DNA of 64,000 nucleotides from CACIAM-69d sp001698445 (GTDB lineage: Bacteria > Cyanobacteriota > Cyanobacteriia > CACIAM-69d). The notes below the pieces were generated by a model. That model searched no databases and was not told the origin of the DNA. It was given only the letters and a program-made list of their open reading frames with translations. The stretch is from assembly GCF_043235035.1 (NCBI RefSeq), contig NZ_JAZAQF010000012.1, forward strand, positions 129,217 through 193,216. The letters run 5' to 3'. The position numbers and the translations under genes were made by a program. This document shows, piece after piece, positions 1 to 8,033 of this stretch. Within the stretch, counting starts at the first letter, position 1. Every line of letters starts with the position of its first letter.

Positions 1-237
1 CTGGGGATTGCGGCCCCCCAGGGCAAAGCTCACCCCCAAACTGACCAACACCCCCACCCCCAAGCCCACCAACAACCCTCGGGGGCCGCTCAGCCAAGCA
101 GTTCCCGGGAGCCACAGGTCATCTCCAGGGTCAAGGGCTTCGTCATCCAGATCAAGGATCTCGTCATCGATCGGGGTCGGTGGCATGGGTGCGGGTGAAG
201 CGTCCGTTGTGGTGCGATCGGGCAAGTCGAGGGCCAT
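1..237 (-). CDS. Partial hypothetical membrane protein (N-terminal 79 codons)
   Basis: The reading frame opens at an ATG (235-237, minus strand) and stays open to the window edge, so only the N-terminus is present. The first 45 residues are acidic and Pro/Asp-rich (DDEILDLDDEALDPGDD). A glycine/valine-rich hydrophobic stretch follows, about residues 53-74 (LLVGLGVGVLVSLGVSFALG), which looks like one membrane helix. This suggests a protein with a cytoplasmic acidic tail anchored by a transmembrane segment. I do not recognise the family, and the rest lies outside the window. Confidence 0.55.
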   Translation of the reverse strand, partial: MALDLPDRTTTDASPAPMPPTPIDDEILDLDDEALDPGDDLWLPGTAWLSGPRGLLVGLGVGVLVSLGVSFALGGRNPQ

Positions 238-635
238 GGTTTAACCCCAGGCGGGTGGCAAGTGAGAGGCAACTGGCGGTGATGGCGCTGGGCGGTCGGT
301 CTGTTCGCCCAACGTCACAGGGTCAATTCCATCGGGTCAATTCCACAGGGTAAGGAATTCAGACCTGAATCGTGATCCCTGGAAGCTAAAGAAACATGAA
401 ATTTTTTTGCATCCTCTTTAAAGATTACCCCAACCATGCCCTGAGCTTGGGATCGATTGGCAGTTCCGATCGCCCCTCCATGCCCCCAATCGCTGCCAAT
501 CGACAGCCGGCGAGGACTGGGCATTAAAGTCCTTCCCGATCGCGCTGCGCCGATCACGCCATCAACCTCCTGCGGGCGCGATCGATAATGGAGCCTGCCC
601 AATCCCACAGCAATCCAGCAATCAGGAGCCAGTTC
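238..635. other. Intergenic gap between divergent genes
   Basis: This stretch of about 400 bases separates two divergently transcribed genes and should hold both promoters. Short reading frames overlap it, but none has family resemblance or a good ribosome site. Apart from the AGGAG at 624-628 serving the next gene, I see no clear element. Confidence 0.5.
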
Positions 636-1733
636 ATGGCGCAAAAACAGCGCAAGTCAGGGTGGATCAGGCAAGGGGGGTGGCGGGCTAGCCAATCTGA
701 CCTTTGGCAAAGGGGCAGGGCCGCCAGTCAGCGGCTGATTCAGTGGCAGCGCCTGTCACCGGAGCGATCGGCCCAGCTCAATCACATGCTCTGGGAAGAT
801 GCTCGAATCGATCGCCCTTACCTCACCCAGGTCCTCGCGGCCTGTCTCATTGCCTCTTTTGGACTGTTGGCCAACAGCGTTGCCGTCATCATTGGGGCCA
901 TGATCATCGCTCCCCTGATGTTGCCCATTCGGGCGATCGCCTGGAGCGTTGTGGCAGGCGATTGGTCTCTGTTTCGGCGGGGTGTTGGGTCGCTCAGTTG
1001 TGGCGTGTTGCCGGCGATCGGGCTGTCTGCCTTGGTTGGCTGGTTGGCAGGCATTCCCGCCTTTGGCAGTGAAGTGCTGGCCCGGGGAAATCCCAACCTG
1101 TTGGATTTAGGCGTGGCCCTAGTGGCCGGAGCGGTCAGCGCCTATGCCATGGTGCAGCCCAAGGTTTCGGGAACCGTAGCAGGAACCGCGATCGCCGTGG
1201 CCCTGATGCCGCCCGCCTGTACCGTTGGTCTCGCCGTTTCCCAGGGCTATGGTTTGTTGGCCCAAGGAGCCGCCCTGCTGCTGCTGACAAACCTCTGTGG
1301 CATTGCCTTGGCGGCGGCGCTGACCTTCTGGATTCTGGGGGAACTACCCTTGAAGACCGGTCGCCACGGCATGACCGCGATCGTCGGCATGACCCTACTA
1401 TTGGCTGTGCCGTTGACCTACAGCTTTTCCGAACTGGTGCGCCAGGCCCGACTAGAAGCCAGCTTGCGCCAAGCCCTGCTCGATCGCACCCTGACTTTCC
1501 GGCGCGTGAAGCTCATTGACAGCAGCGTTAACTGGCTGGCCAACCCGCCAGAAGTTCGCCTCACCGTTCAATCGGCCGAGAGCATTTCGCCCTTTCAAGC
1601 CCAATTGCTTGAAGAATTTCTTGAAAAAGCCATGGGTCAACCGTTCCGACTCGTATTCCTGGTCAGTAAAGTTTCAGAAATTCACTCAGGCTTGCGCACC
1701 GAGCCGGAGCCACCCTCGCCAGTTCCCCAATAG
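636..1733 (+). CDS. DUF389 family integral membrane protein
   Basis: A 365-residue membrane protein of the DUF389 family, which is widespread in cyanobacteria and of unknown transport function. The family hallmark is the hydrophobic core after about residue 75, with LLANSVAVIIGAMIIAPLM and further helices to about residue 280 separated by short Gly/Pro turns. The C-terminal ~85 residues are soluble and end in a Pro-rich tail. I place the start at ATG 636 rather than the upstream ATG 588, because AGGAG at 624-628 lies 7 bases before it and 588 has no ribosome site. It stands alone between two gaps. Confidence 0.8.
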   Translation: MAQKQRKSGWIRQGGWRASQSDLWQRGRAASQRLIQWQRLSPERSAQLNHMLWEDARIDRPYLTQVLAACLIASFGLLANSVAVIIGAMIIAPLMLPIRAIAWSVVAGDWSLFRRGVGSLSCGVLPAIGLSALVGWLAGIPAFGSEVLARGNPNLLDLGVALVAGAVSAYAMVQPKVSGTVAGTAIAVALMPPACTVGLAVSQGYGLLAQGAALLLLTNLCGIALAAALTFWILGELPLKTGRHGMTAIVGMTLLLAVPLTYSFSELVRQARLEASLRQALLDRTLTFRRVKLIDSSVNWLANPPEVRLTVQSAESISPFQAQLLEEFLEKAMGQPFRLVFLVSKVSEIHSGLRTEPEPPSPVPQ

Positions 1734-1942
1734 TTTCAATCGATCAGCCGGGTTCATCAACAAGATTCATGAGCAGGATTCATCGGCAAGATTCAATTGT
1801 TAAAACAGTTGTGATCCGTTGTTCAAAGATCAGTTGTTAAGAGAAGTGGGTACTGCGGGCCACGGCGCGATCGCCCCTCTTAGGATATTGATCAAGACGC
1901 AAAGGGATTGAGACACAAAGTTGCGATTAGGTGTCAGTTTTT

Positions 1943-2593
1943 ATGACTCTTGTGGCAGAACCATCCGATCGCGTTCGTACCCTGCTGTGGTTGCGAGGCC
2001 TGACCACCGTTGCTTGGGCCGATGGTCACCTTGATGATGAAGAACGGGAAATCATCACTTCCCTCACCCACGAAACCCTCGACCCCGAAGCCATCCTCGA
2101 ACCCCTCACCCCCGAAGAGCTGGCCGCCGAACTCGGAGGCGACCCTCACCACGCAGACAACTTCCTGCGCACCGCCGTAATGGTGGCGATCGCTGACGGC
2201 ATTTACTCCGACTCCGAAGATCAGCTCATTCGGCAGTTCAGCGCCGCCCTCGGCCGCAACATCCCCGCCTTCGAAGCCCTGCAACAAACCCTCAACTGCG
2301 CCGAGCCGATTCAGCCCCACCCCGACCCACACCGGGGCGACGTGCTCAACCCCGTGCGCCATTGGCTCGATGGTTTGGAAATTCACAATCCCAAAGTTGC
2401 GCACTTTCTCTGTAAAATGATCCCCGCCCAATGCCCCTTCGAGCGGGATGTGATCGTTTTTGGGCGCAAGCTGGCCCACATTCCCCCCATGTGCAAGCTC
2501 AACCCACTCTACGACCAGCTCATGGGGTTGCGATTCCGTGCTCTCTCCTACTTGGCAGACGACTGTGGTGAAGACATCACCCCCTACTGCTAG
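1943..2593 (+). CDS. TerB-like / Mo-dependent nitrogenase C-terminal domain protein
   Basis: A 216-residue soluble protein with two parts. Residues ~10-115 form a TerB-like helical domain: acidic metal-binding-type motifs recur as WADGHLDDEEREII and IADGIYSDSEDQLI. Residues ~130-216 match the cyanobacterial Mo-nitro_C family (IPAQCPFERD, IPPMCKLNPLYDQLMGLRFRALSYLADDCGED). Despite its name, that family is common in cyanobacteria that lack nitrogenase, and no nif gene is present here. ATG 1943 is preferred over GTG 1931 because AGGTG at 1929-1933 is well spaced for it. The cellular role is unknown. Confidence 0.75.
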   Translation: MTLVAEPSDRVRTLLWLRGLTTVAWADGHLDDEEREIITSLTHETLDPEAILEPLTPEELAAELGGDPHHADNFLRTAVMVAIADGIYSDSEDQLIRQFSAALGRNIPAFEALQQTLNCAEPIQPHPDPHRGDVLNPVRHWLDGLEIHNPKVAHFLCKMIPAQCPFERDVIVFGRKLAHIPPMCKLNPLYDQLMGLRFRALSYLADDCGEDITPYC

Positions 2594-2745
2594 GTGGGTT
2601 TTGGGGGCGATCGGGGATCTCCGCCCAACCCAAAGCCACCTCTAGCGCGATCGCGAGCCTTCATCTCCCGGATCATCTGCGATCCCCGGCCAGGGTTGCT
2701 GGACTTCCCCAACACTGCTTTCCCGTCATTTCGCGCCACTATTTC

Positions 2746-3882
2746 ATGCAATTTATTGATCATTCAGAAATCGTCGTCCAAGCTGGCAACGGGGGCGACG
2801 GCATCGTTGCCTTTCGTCGGGAAAAATATGTGCCCGCCGGGGGCCCCGCCGGCGGTAACGGGGGCCGGGGCGGCTCCGTCTACTTCGTCGCCACCGATCG
2901 CCTGCAAACCCTATTGGACTTTCGCTACAACGCCCGCTTCAAGGCCCAAGACGGAATGCGCGGCGGCCCCAACAATTGCACCGGCCGCAGCGGCGAAGAT
3001 TTGGTGGTGGAAGTGCCCTGCGGAACAGCGGTTTATGATGCCAACACCCGGGTTTTGGTGGCCGATTTGGTGCAACCCGGCCAGCGGATTTGCATCGCCA
3101 AAGGGGGCAAGGGCGGCCTCGGGAATGCCCATTTTTTGAGCAACCGGAACCGCGCACCGGAACTGGCCCTGCCTGGGTTACCCGGCGAAGAATTTCGGCT
3201 GTATTTGGAACTAAAGCTGCTGGCGGAGGTGGGGATCGTGGGGCTGCCGAATGCGGGCAAGTCCACGATGATCTCCGCGCTCTCGGCGGCCAAGCCGAAA
3301 ATTGCCGACTACCCCTTTACAACCCTCGTACCCAATTTGGGCGTGGTGCGCCGACCCACGGGCGATGGCACGGTATTTGCAGATATTCCCGGTTTGATTG
3401 AAGGGGCCCACGAGGGGTTGGGCCTAGGTCACGAGTTCCTGCGGCACATTGAGCGAACGCGGCTGCTGTTGCACTTGGTGGATGCGACAGGAGAAGACCC
3501 GATCGCGGCCTATCACACGATTCAAAACGAGCTACAGGCCTATGGACGCGGCCTGACCGATCGCCCGCAAATCCTAGCCATTAACAAGGTAGATGCGGTG
3601 GATCCCGATTGGGTAGATACCCTGATCGAAGAACTGCAACCCCACCATCCGGAACCGATCCTGAAGGTGTCCGCTGCCACCCGCCATAACTTGGATGGGC
3701 TATTGCAGCGGGTTTGGGATTGGCTGGATCAGTTGGGCCCCGTCGTTTTGGAGTTGCCTACCCTGCTCGATCGCCCCTTGCGCGGTGATGGGATTGAATT
3801 TGGTGATGATGAAGACTGGGAAGACGACGAAGACTGGGAAGACGACGAAGACGGCCCCGAAGTCATTTGGGTTGGCCATTAA
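2746..3882 (+). CDS. obg: Obg-family GTPase (CgtA/ObgE)
   Basis: Ribosome-associated GTPase needed for 50S assembly and stress signalling, 378 residues. The glycine-rich Obg fold occupies residues 1-158 (GNGGDGIVAFRREKYVPAGGP). The G domain follows with G1 GLPNAGKS at 166-173, G3 DIPG at 213-216 and G4 NKVD at 280-283. The C-terminus has no large third domain. It ends in an acidic tail with the repeat DDEDWE, encoded by an 18-base tandem repeat. Such acidic tails are typical of Obg proteins, but the exact tandem repetition suggests recent slippage. The ATG is 152 bases after the preceding gene, on the same strand. Confidence 0.95.
   Translation: MQFIDHSEIVVQAGNGGDGIVAFRREKYVPAGGPAGGNGGRGGSVYFVATDRLQTLLDFRYNARFKAQDGMRGGPNNCTGRSGEDLVVEVPCGTAVYDANTRVLVADLVQPGQRICIAKGGKGGLGNAHFLSNRNRAPELALPGLPGEEFRLYLELKLLAEVGIVGLPNAGKSTMISALSAAKPKIADYPFTTLVPNLGVVRRPTGDGTVFADIPGLIEGAHEGLGLGHEFLRHIERTRLLLHLVDATGEDPIAAYHTIQNELQAYGRGLTDRPQILAINKVDAVDPDWVDTLIEELQPHHPEPILKVSAATRHNLDGLLQRVWDWLDQLGPVVLELPTLLDRPLRGDGIEFGDDEDWEDDEDWEDDEDGPEVIWVGH
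3805..3852 (+). repeat. 18-nt tandem repeat in the obg 3' end
   Basis: Two full units and one partial unit of GACGACGAAGACTGGGAA (first unit 3805-3822 with two synonymous changes, then 3823-3840, then 3841-3852). They encode the acidic DDEDWE tail of Obg. Confidence 0.85.
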
Positions 3883-3890
3883 GCACAGAA

Positions 3891-3922
3891 GAGCGAGACC
3901 AGCTCATTTGCCAGTCTCGCTC
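3891..3922. terminator. Hairpin between convergent obg and petD
   Basis: GAGCGAGAC (3891-3899) pairs perfectly with GTCTCGCTC (3914-3922) across a 14-base loop, 8 bases after the obg stop. It lies between convergent genes and could terminate either transcript, although no strong T-run follows. Confidence 0.5.
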
Positions 3923-4078
3923 CTGATTTGTTGGAAAGATTCTTGATAGTGCCTGTGAGGTGACGATCTCCGGTAACTGGTCGCTTACGCCGCAAGACTT
4001 TCACCGGCTCATCATTACTGAATTACGGCACTACCAGGCGGGGCTTGTACCCGTTTTTCGGGTCACTCCATCTAAGAC

Positions 4079-4561
4079 CTAGAACAGGCCCAAGGTCAGG
4101 GACTTGTCGATCGGCATGATTGCGCCAATACCCAACCAGATGGCAAAGGCAGTTCCAAACAGGAACGAAGCCATGGCCAACGGACGACGGAAGGGGTTTT
4201 GGAACTTGTTCACGCTCTCAATGAACGGAACCAGCATCAGACCCAGGGGAATAGCACCCATGCAGGCGATTCCCAGCAGCTTGTTCGGCAGAATTCGCAG
4301 GATTTGGAACACCGGGTACAGGTACCACTCCGGCAGAATTTCCAGCGGCGTGGCGAACGGATCCGCCGGTTCACCCACGATCGCCGGATCCAGCACAGCC
4401 AGACCCACCGTCAGGGCGAAGGTTCCCAGGATCACTACCGGGAACACATAGAGCAAATCGTTCGGCCAAGCGGGTTCACCGTAGTAGTTGTGACCCATGC
4501 CCTTGGCCAGCTTCAGACGCAAGTTCGGATCGCTCAGATCCGGCTTTTTGAGGATGGACAT
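4079..4561 (-). CDS. petD: Cytochrome b6f complex subunit IV
   Basis: Subunit IV of the thylakoid cytochrome b6f complex, 160 residues, the usual length. It starts MSILKKPDLSDPNLRLKLAKGMGHNYYGEP. The Qo-site motif PEWY is present in LEILPEWYLYPVFQILR. Three membrane helices follow the family pattern, at about residues 37-57, 95-115 and 128-149. It lies 200 bases downstream of petB on the same strand, the standard petB-petD arrangement, and serves linear and cyclic electron flow. Confidence 0.97.
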   Translation of the reverse strand: MSILKKPDLSDPNLRLKLAKGMGHNYYGEPAWPNDLLYVFPVVILGTFALTVGLAVLDPAIVGEPADPFATPLEILPEWYLYPVFQILRILPNKLLGIACMGAIPLGLMLVPFIESVNKFQNPFRRPLAMASFLFGTAFAIWLGIGAIMPIDKSLTLGLF

Positions 4562-4673
4562 CGCTAAACGCTTCTCCGTGAAGGGAATTTAAAACGGCAG
4601 GTGGGACAAGGGTGGAGCCGGTTGCTCCCTGTGTTCTTTACTCCGATCCTGAACGATCCTTAAGACCAATCCT

Positions 4674-4694
4674 AAAAAAGCTCCCGAGGGAGTT
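4674..4694 (-). terminator. Terminator-like hairpin between petB and petD
   Basis: On the minus strand an AACTCCC...GGGAGCTT inverted repeat is followed directly by six T residues (plus-strand A at 4674-4679). It sits in the petB-petD spacer. It may attenuate read-through or mark an mRNA processing end. Confidence 0.45.
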
Positions 4695-4762
4695 CAAGAC
4701 GGCGACACACAATTCAACAACCGGTCATGAGCACCAAGTCAGCCACACCCGGTAGCGCATCT

Positions 4763-5410
4763 TTAGAGGGGGCCCGAGATCCCTTGCTTGCGGATCATCA
4801 GGAAGTGCATCAGCATGAACACGGCGATCATCCAGGGCAGGACGAAGGTGTGCAGGCTGTAGTAGCGAGTGAGGGTGCCTTGGCCAACGCTTTCGCCACC
4901 GCGCAGCAGTTCAACAATGGTCGAACCGACGACCGGGATCGCCTCAGGCACGCCGGACACGATCTTCACAGCCCAGTAGCCCACTTGGTCCCAGGGCAGC
5001 GAGTAGCCGGTCACACCGAAGGAAACGGTCAACACGGCCAACACCACACCCGTTACCCAGGTCAGTTCGCGGGGCTTTTTGAAACCACCAGTCAGGTACA
5101 CACGGAAGACGTGCAGGATCATCATCAGCACCATCATGCTGGCAGACCAGCGGTGGATGGAGCGGATCAGCCAGCCAAAGCTCACGTCGGTCATGATGTA
5201 TTGAACCGACGAGAATGCTTCTGCCACGGTGGGCTTGTAGTAGAAGGTCATGGCGAAGCCGGTGGCAAACTGGATCAGGAAACAGACCAGCGTGACACCG
5301 CCCAGGCAGTAGAAGATGTTGACGTGGGGCGGAACGTACTTGTCCGTCACGTCGTCGGCGAGTGCTTGGATTTCCAAACGCTCGTCGAACCATTCGTACA
5401 GTTTCGACAT
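4763..5410 (-). CDS. petB: Cytochrome b6
   Basis: The haem-bearing core subunit of the cytochrome b6f complex, 215 residues, the standard length. Cys35 in NIFYCLGG is the attachment site of the extra covalent c-type haem. Conserved histidines of the b-haem pairs are visible in SIHRWSASMMVLMMILHVFRV and in YSLHTF...LMHFLMIRKQG. Four membrane helices are evident. The ATG at 5410 begins MSKLYEWFDERLEIQ, the typical cyanobacterial N-terminus. petB is transcribed away from ctpA, whose gene diverges about 320 bases away. Confidence 0.98.
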   Translation of the reverse strand: MSKLYEWFDERLEIQALADDVTDKYVPPHVNIFYCLGGVTLVCFLIQFATGFAMTFYYKPTVAEAFSSVQYIMTDVSFGWLIRSIHRWSASMMVLMMILHVFRVYLTGGFKKPRELTWVTGVVLAVLTVSFGVTGYSLPWDQVGYWAVKIVSGVPEAIPVVGSTIVELLRGGESVGQGTLTRYYSLHTFVLPWMIAVFMLMHFLMIRKQGISGPL

Positions 5411-5734
5411 AGCTGCGGAGTCCCTTGCTGGAAACGGATGAGGCTGAAACTTAAAAATGCATGGCGCTTTTTAAAAAATTTAACACACTGGAAATCCTCC
5501 CAACCTGATGCGGAGACTCGATCAGTGGTGCGATCGGGCGGAGGAGGGGATCTGCTTTGCCTTCAGGGGTGCCCGGCCATGGCGCTGACCAATCCTGGGG
5601 CCCGCTGAGCCATTCTCAGGAAGGGGAGGGCAAAGGGGGCGATCGAGCCGGGCCGGGTTGTCACTCGACCTCGCAAGTTAAACAATTTTGGGTAGGGTTT
5701 GAGGAAGCCCCTTTCAGCAGTTAGGATCGGTTTC
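5411..5734. other. petB/ctpA divergent intergenic region
   Basis: This 324-base region must contain the petBD and ctpA promoters. It is AT-rich just upstream of petB (5455-5490) and G-rich toward ctpA. I see no gene and no clear operator. Confidence 0.5.
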
Positions 5735-7000
5735 ATGCTTAAGAATCTGATTCAAAAACCATTTAGGGTTGGACTCCTCCTAGGGTTGTGGGTGCTGCTG
5801 CTGTGGCTGGGTGGGCCCACCGATCGCGCTTGGGCTATGACCCAGGAGCAAAAGCTGCTGAGTGAAGCATGGCGAATTGTTAACCGCGCTTATATAGACG
5901 ACACGTTTAATCATCAAAACTGGTGGTGGATTCGTGAAAAGGCGCTGAAGAAGCCCTTGCGCGATCGAACGGAAACCTATGGGGCGATTCAAGAAATGTT
6001 GGCCGTGTTGGGGGATCCCTTCACCCGATTCCTATCGCCGGAGCAATATCGCAGTTTGCAAACCAACACCTCCGGGGAACTGACCGGGGTGGGATTACAA
6101 ATTGCGCTCGATGCAGACACGGGCGCTTTGACGGTGGTGGCTCCTTTGGCGGGTTCACCGGCCGATCGAGCGGGAATTTTGCCCCAGGATCAAATTCTGA
6201 GCATTAACGGAGTCCCTACCAAGGCCATGAGCTTGGATGAGGCGGCGGAGCGGATGCGCGGCCCCTCGGGCAGTCAGGTGCGGTTGCAAGTTCAGCGATC
6301 GGGGGAACCGGAACCTAAGGATTACGACTTGGTGCGCGATCGCATTGCGATTAATCCAGTGGTGGCAGAGTTGCGGCGCGATCAAGGGCGCAATATTGGC
6401 TACCTGCGCCTCAGCCAGTTCAATGGCAACGCAGCGGCGGAAATGGCCACCGCCATCAAGCAACTGTCGCGACAAGGGGCTGAGGGGTTTGTGCTCGATC
6501 TGCGCAATAATCCCGGCGGGCTGCTGCAGGCGGGCATTGCGATCGCCCGACAATGGATTGATAGCGGGCCGATCGTTTATACGGTGAATCGCCAAGGGGT
6601 GTTCGACTCTTTCGAAGCCAGCGGCAATGCCCTCACCGATGCGCCGTTGGTGGTACTGGTGAATCGGGGAACCGCCAGCGCCAGCGAAATTTTGGCCGGT
6701 GCGCTGCAAGATAGCGGTCGGGCCCAATTGGTGGGCGAACGCACCTTTGGCAAGGGGTTAATTCAATCCCTGTTTGATTTGGCCGACGGCTCCGGATTAG
6801 CGGTGACCATCGCTAAATATGAAACCCCATCCCACCGGGATATCAACCAAGCCGGCATTGAGCCGAATCGTCCCATTGATGGCCCGCCCCCGCTACCGAT
6901 TGGGGATCGATCTGCTCCCGATCGGGTCGATCCCCAATACGATGCGGCGGTGGAGACCCTAATGGCCAGTTTGACGGGCACGGTAACGGCCCGTCGATAA
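5735..7000 (+). CDS. ctpA: Carboxyl-terminal processing protease (CtpA type)
   Basis: A tail-specific serine protease of the S41 family, 421 residues. In cyanobacteria CtpA removes the D1 C-terminal extension so the Mn cluster can assemble, and paralogues CtpB/CtpC exist. An N-terminal signal peptide ends near DRAWA-MTQEQ, so the protein acts in the lumen or periplasm. A PDZ domain spans about residues 115-190 (GELTGVGLQIALD...PADRAGILPQDQILSING). The catalytic Ser lies in RGTASASEILAGAL and the Lys in GERTFGKGLIQS. ATG 5735 is chosen because AGGA at 5723-5726 is 8 bases upstream; the frame also opens at TTG 5699. The paralogue assignment is inferred. Confidence 0.85.
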   Translation: MLKNLIQKPFRVGLLLGLWVLLLWLGGPTDRAWAMTQEQKLLSEAWRIVNRAYIDDTFNHQNWWWIREKALKKPLRDRTETYGAIQEMLAVLGDPFTRFLSPEQYRSLQTNTSGELTGVGLQIALDADTGALTVVAPLAGSPADRAGILPQDQILSINGVPTKAMSLDEAAERMRGPSGSQVRLQVQRSGEPEPKDYDLVRDRIAINPVVAELRRDQGRNIGYLRLSQFNGNAAAEMATAIKQLSRQGAEGFVLDLRNNPGGLLQAGIAIARQWIDSGPIVYTVNRQGVFDSFEASGNALTDAPLVVLVNRGTASASEILAGALQDSGRAQLVGERTFGKGLIQSLFDLADGSGLAVTIAKYETPSHRDINQAGIEPNRPIDGPPPLPIGDRSAPDRVDPQYDAAVETLMASLTGTVTARR

Positions 7001-7004
7001 CATC

Positions 7005-7036
7005 AACCCCTGGTGCAATCATCGTGCTCAGGGGTT
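7005..7036 (+). terminator. Intrinsic terminator of ctpA
   Basis: AACCCCTG (7005-7012) pairs with CAGGGGTT (7029-7036), starting 4 bases after the ctpA stop; the T-run is short. A 16-base near repeat containing TTTGCACGTTTT follows at about 7054-7081. Confidence 0.6.
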
Positions 7037-7134
7037 ATTGACTGCCTATTCAGTTTGCACGTTTTCAATTTGCACGTTTTGGCTGGATGCAGATTGACTG
7101 GCTTCAGGCGACCGTCACTCAAACCAAGCGCATC

Positions 7135-7911
7135 CTAAAGGCGCTCCTCAAATCGTTCCAACTGCTGAGGTTCGCGCATCGGTAGCTCCACCGGCTCTAA
7201 ACGTTGCAGCTCCGGCAGCGCCACCGGTTGCATCACCCGCCGCTCCACTTGATGCAGCTCGATCGGGATCGCCCGGCGAGTTTCCACTGTCGCTTGCCAA
7301 TGTTCCGCCAGGGGCAAGGCCCGTTCCAAGTCTTCCAAGGCTCGGGGAATCACCATCACCGCATGGAGTTGACCAATCCGTTCTGCTTCAGCCATGCCAA
7401 TTTGAATTGCCATGCCCACATCAGCCACGGAGCCGCGAATGATGGCGGTGCAAAGGCCATCCCCGATCGTTTCATAGGCAGCCAACCGCACATCGGCTCC
7501 CTTGAGCATGGCATCGGCGGCTCCCACCATGGCCGGAAATCCGACGGTTTCTAATAAGCCCACCGCTTGATTGGCAAACGGACTGCGGGGCATTTCCGCC
7601 AAAGCTTCCCAACTGGGTGGCCGAATCGGCAACACCGCATCCAAGTTGGGCAGTGGTCTTGGAATCACGGTTTTGCCCACCAGTTGCCCAAATTGTCCGG
7701 CAGTTTCTGCGCCAGCTTCCACGGCAATTCGCACATCGGCAATGTTGCCCCGCACGATCGCGGTGCAATGGCCACTACCGGTTTTCTCGAAACCCACCAG
7801 GGTCACCCCCGAAGATTTCAGCATCATGTCCGCAGTGCCGACAATTGCCGGAAAACTGCGGGTTGAGACCATGCCGAGGGCAGATTGATTTGCGGGAGTG
7901 GCAGCGGTCAT
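7135..7911 (-). CDS. ccmO: Carboxysome shell protein CcmO (tandem BMC)
   Basis: A 258-residue carboxysome shell protein with two fused BMC domains, at about residues 11-97 (LGMVSTRSFPAIVGTADMMLKSSG) and 115-200 (VGLLETVGFPAMVGAADAMLKGAD). Each carries the BMC turn near the pore, EKTGSGHCTAIVRG and ETIGDGLCTAIIRG. A charged Leu/Pro/Glu-rich tail of about 50 residues follows. CcmO is essential for beta-carboxysome shell formation. It is the last gene of ccmK-L-M-N-O, the order seen in Synechococcus elongatus; many other cyanobacteria place ccmO elsewhere. Confidence 0.93.
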   Translation of the reverse strand: MTAATPANQSALGMVSTRSFPAIVGTADMMLKSSGVTLVGFEKTGSGHCTAIVRGNIADVRIAVEAGAETAGQFGQLVGKTVIPRPLPNLDAVLPIRPPSWEALAEMPRSPFANQAVGLLETVGFPAMVGAADAMLKGADVRLAAYETIGDGLCTAIIRGSVADVGMAIQIGMAEAERIGQLHAVMVIPRALEDLERALPLAEHWQATVETRRAIPIELHQVERRVMQPVALPELQRLEPVELPMREPQQLERFEERL

Positions 7912-8033
7912 CGGGGAGAAGGTAGGGACGCAAGGGGAACGATCGGGGCAATTCAGAACATTGCTGCCTCTATCTTAGGCCTGCCACAGCTTCGGCCCGC
8001 CACAGAGATTGGCGCGATCGGGTGAACAAAGAC

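Noticed and set aside
4727..5608. Long plus-strand frame opposite petB
   Set aside because: It is the antisense shadow of petB, His/Gln-rich and without family character.
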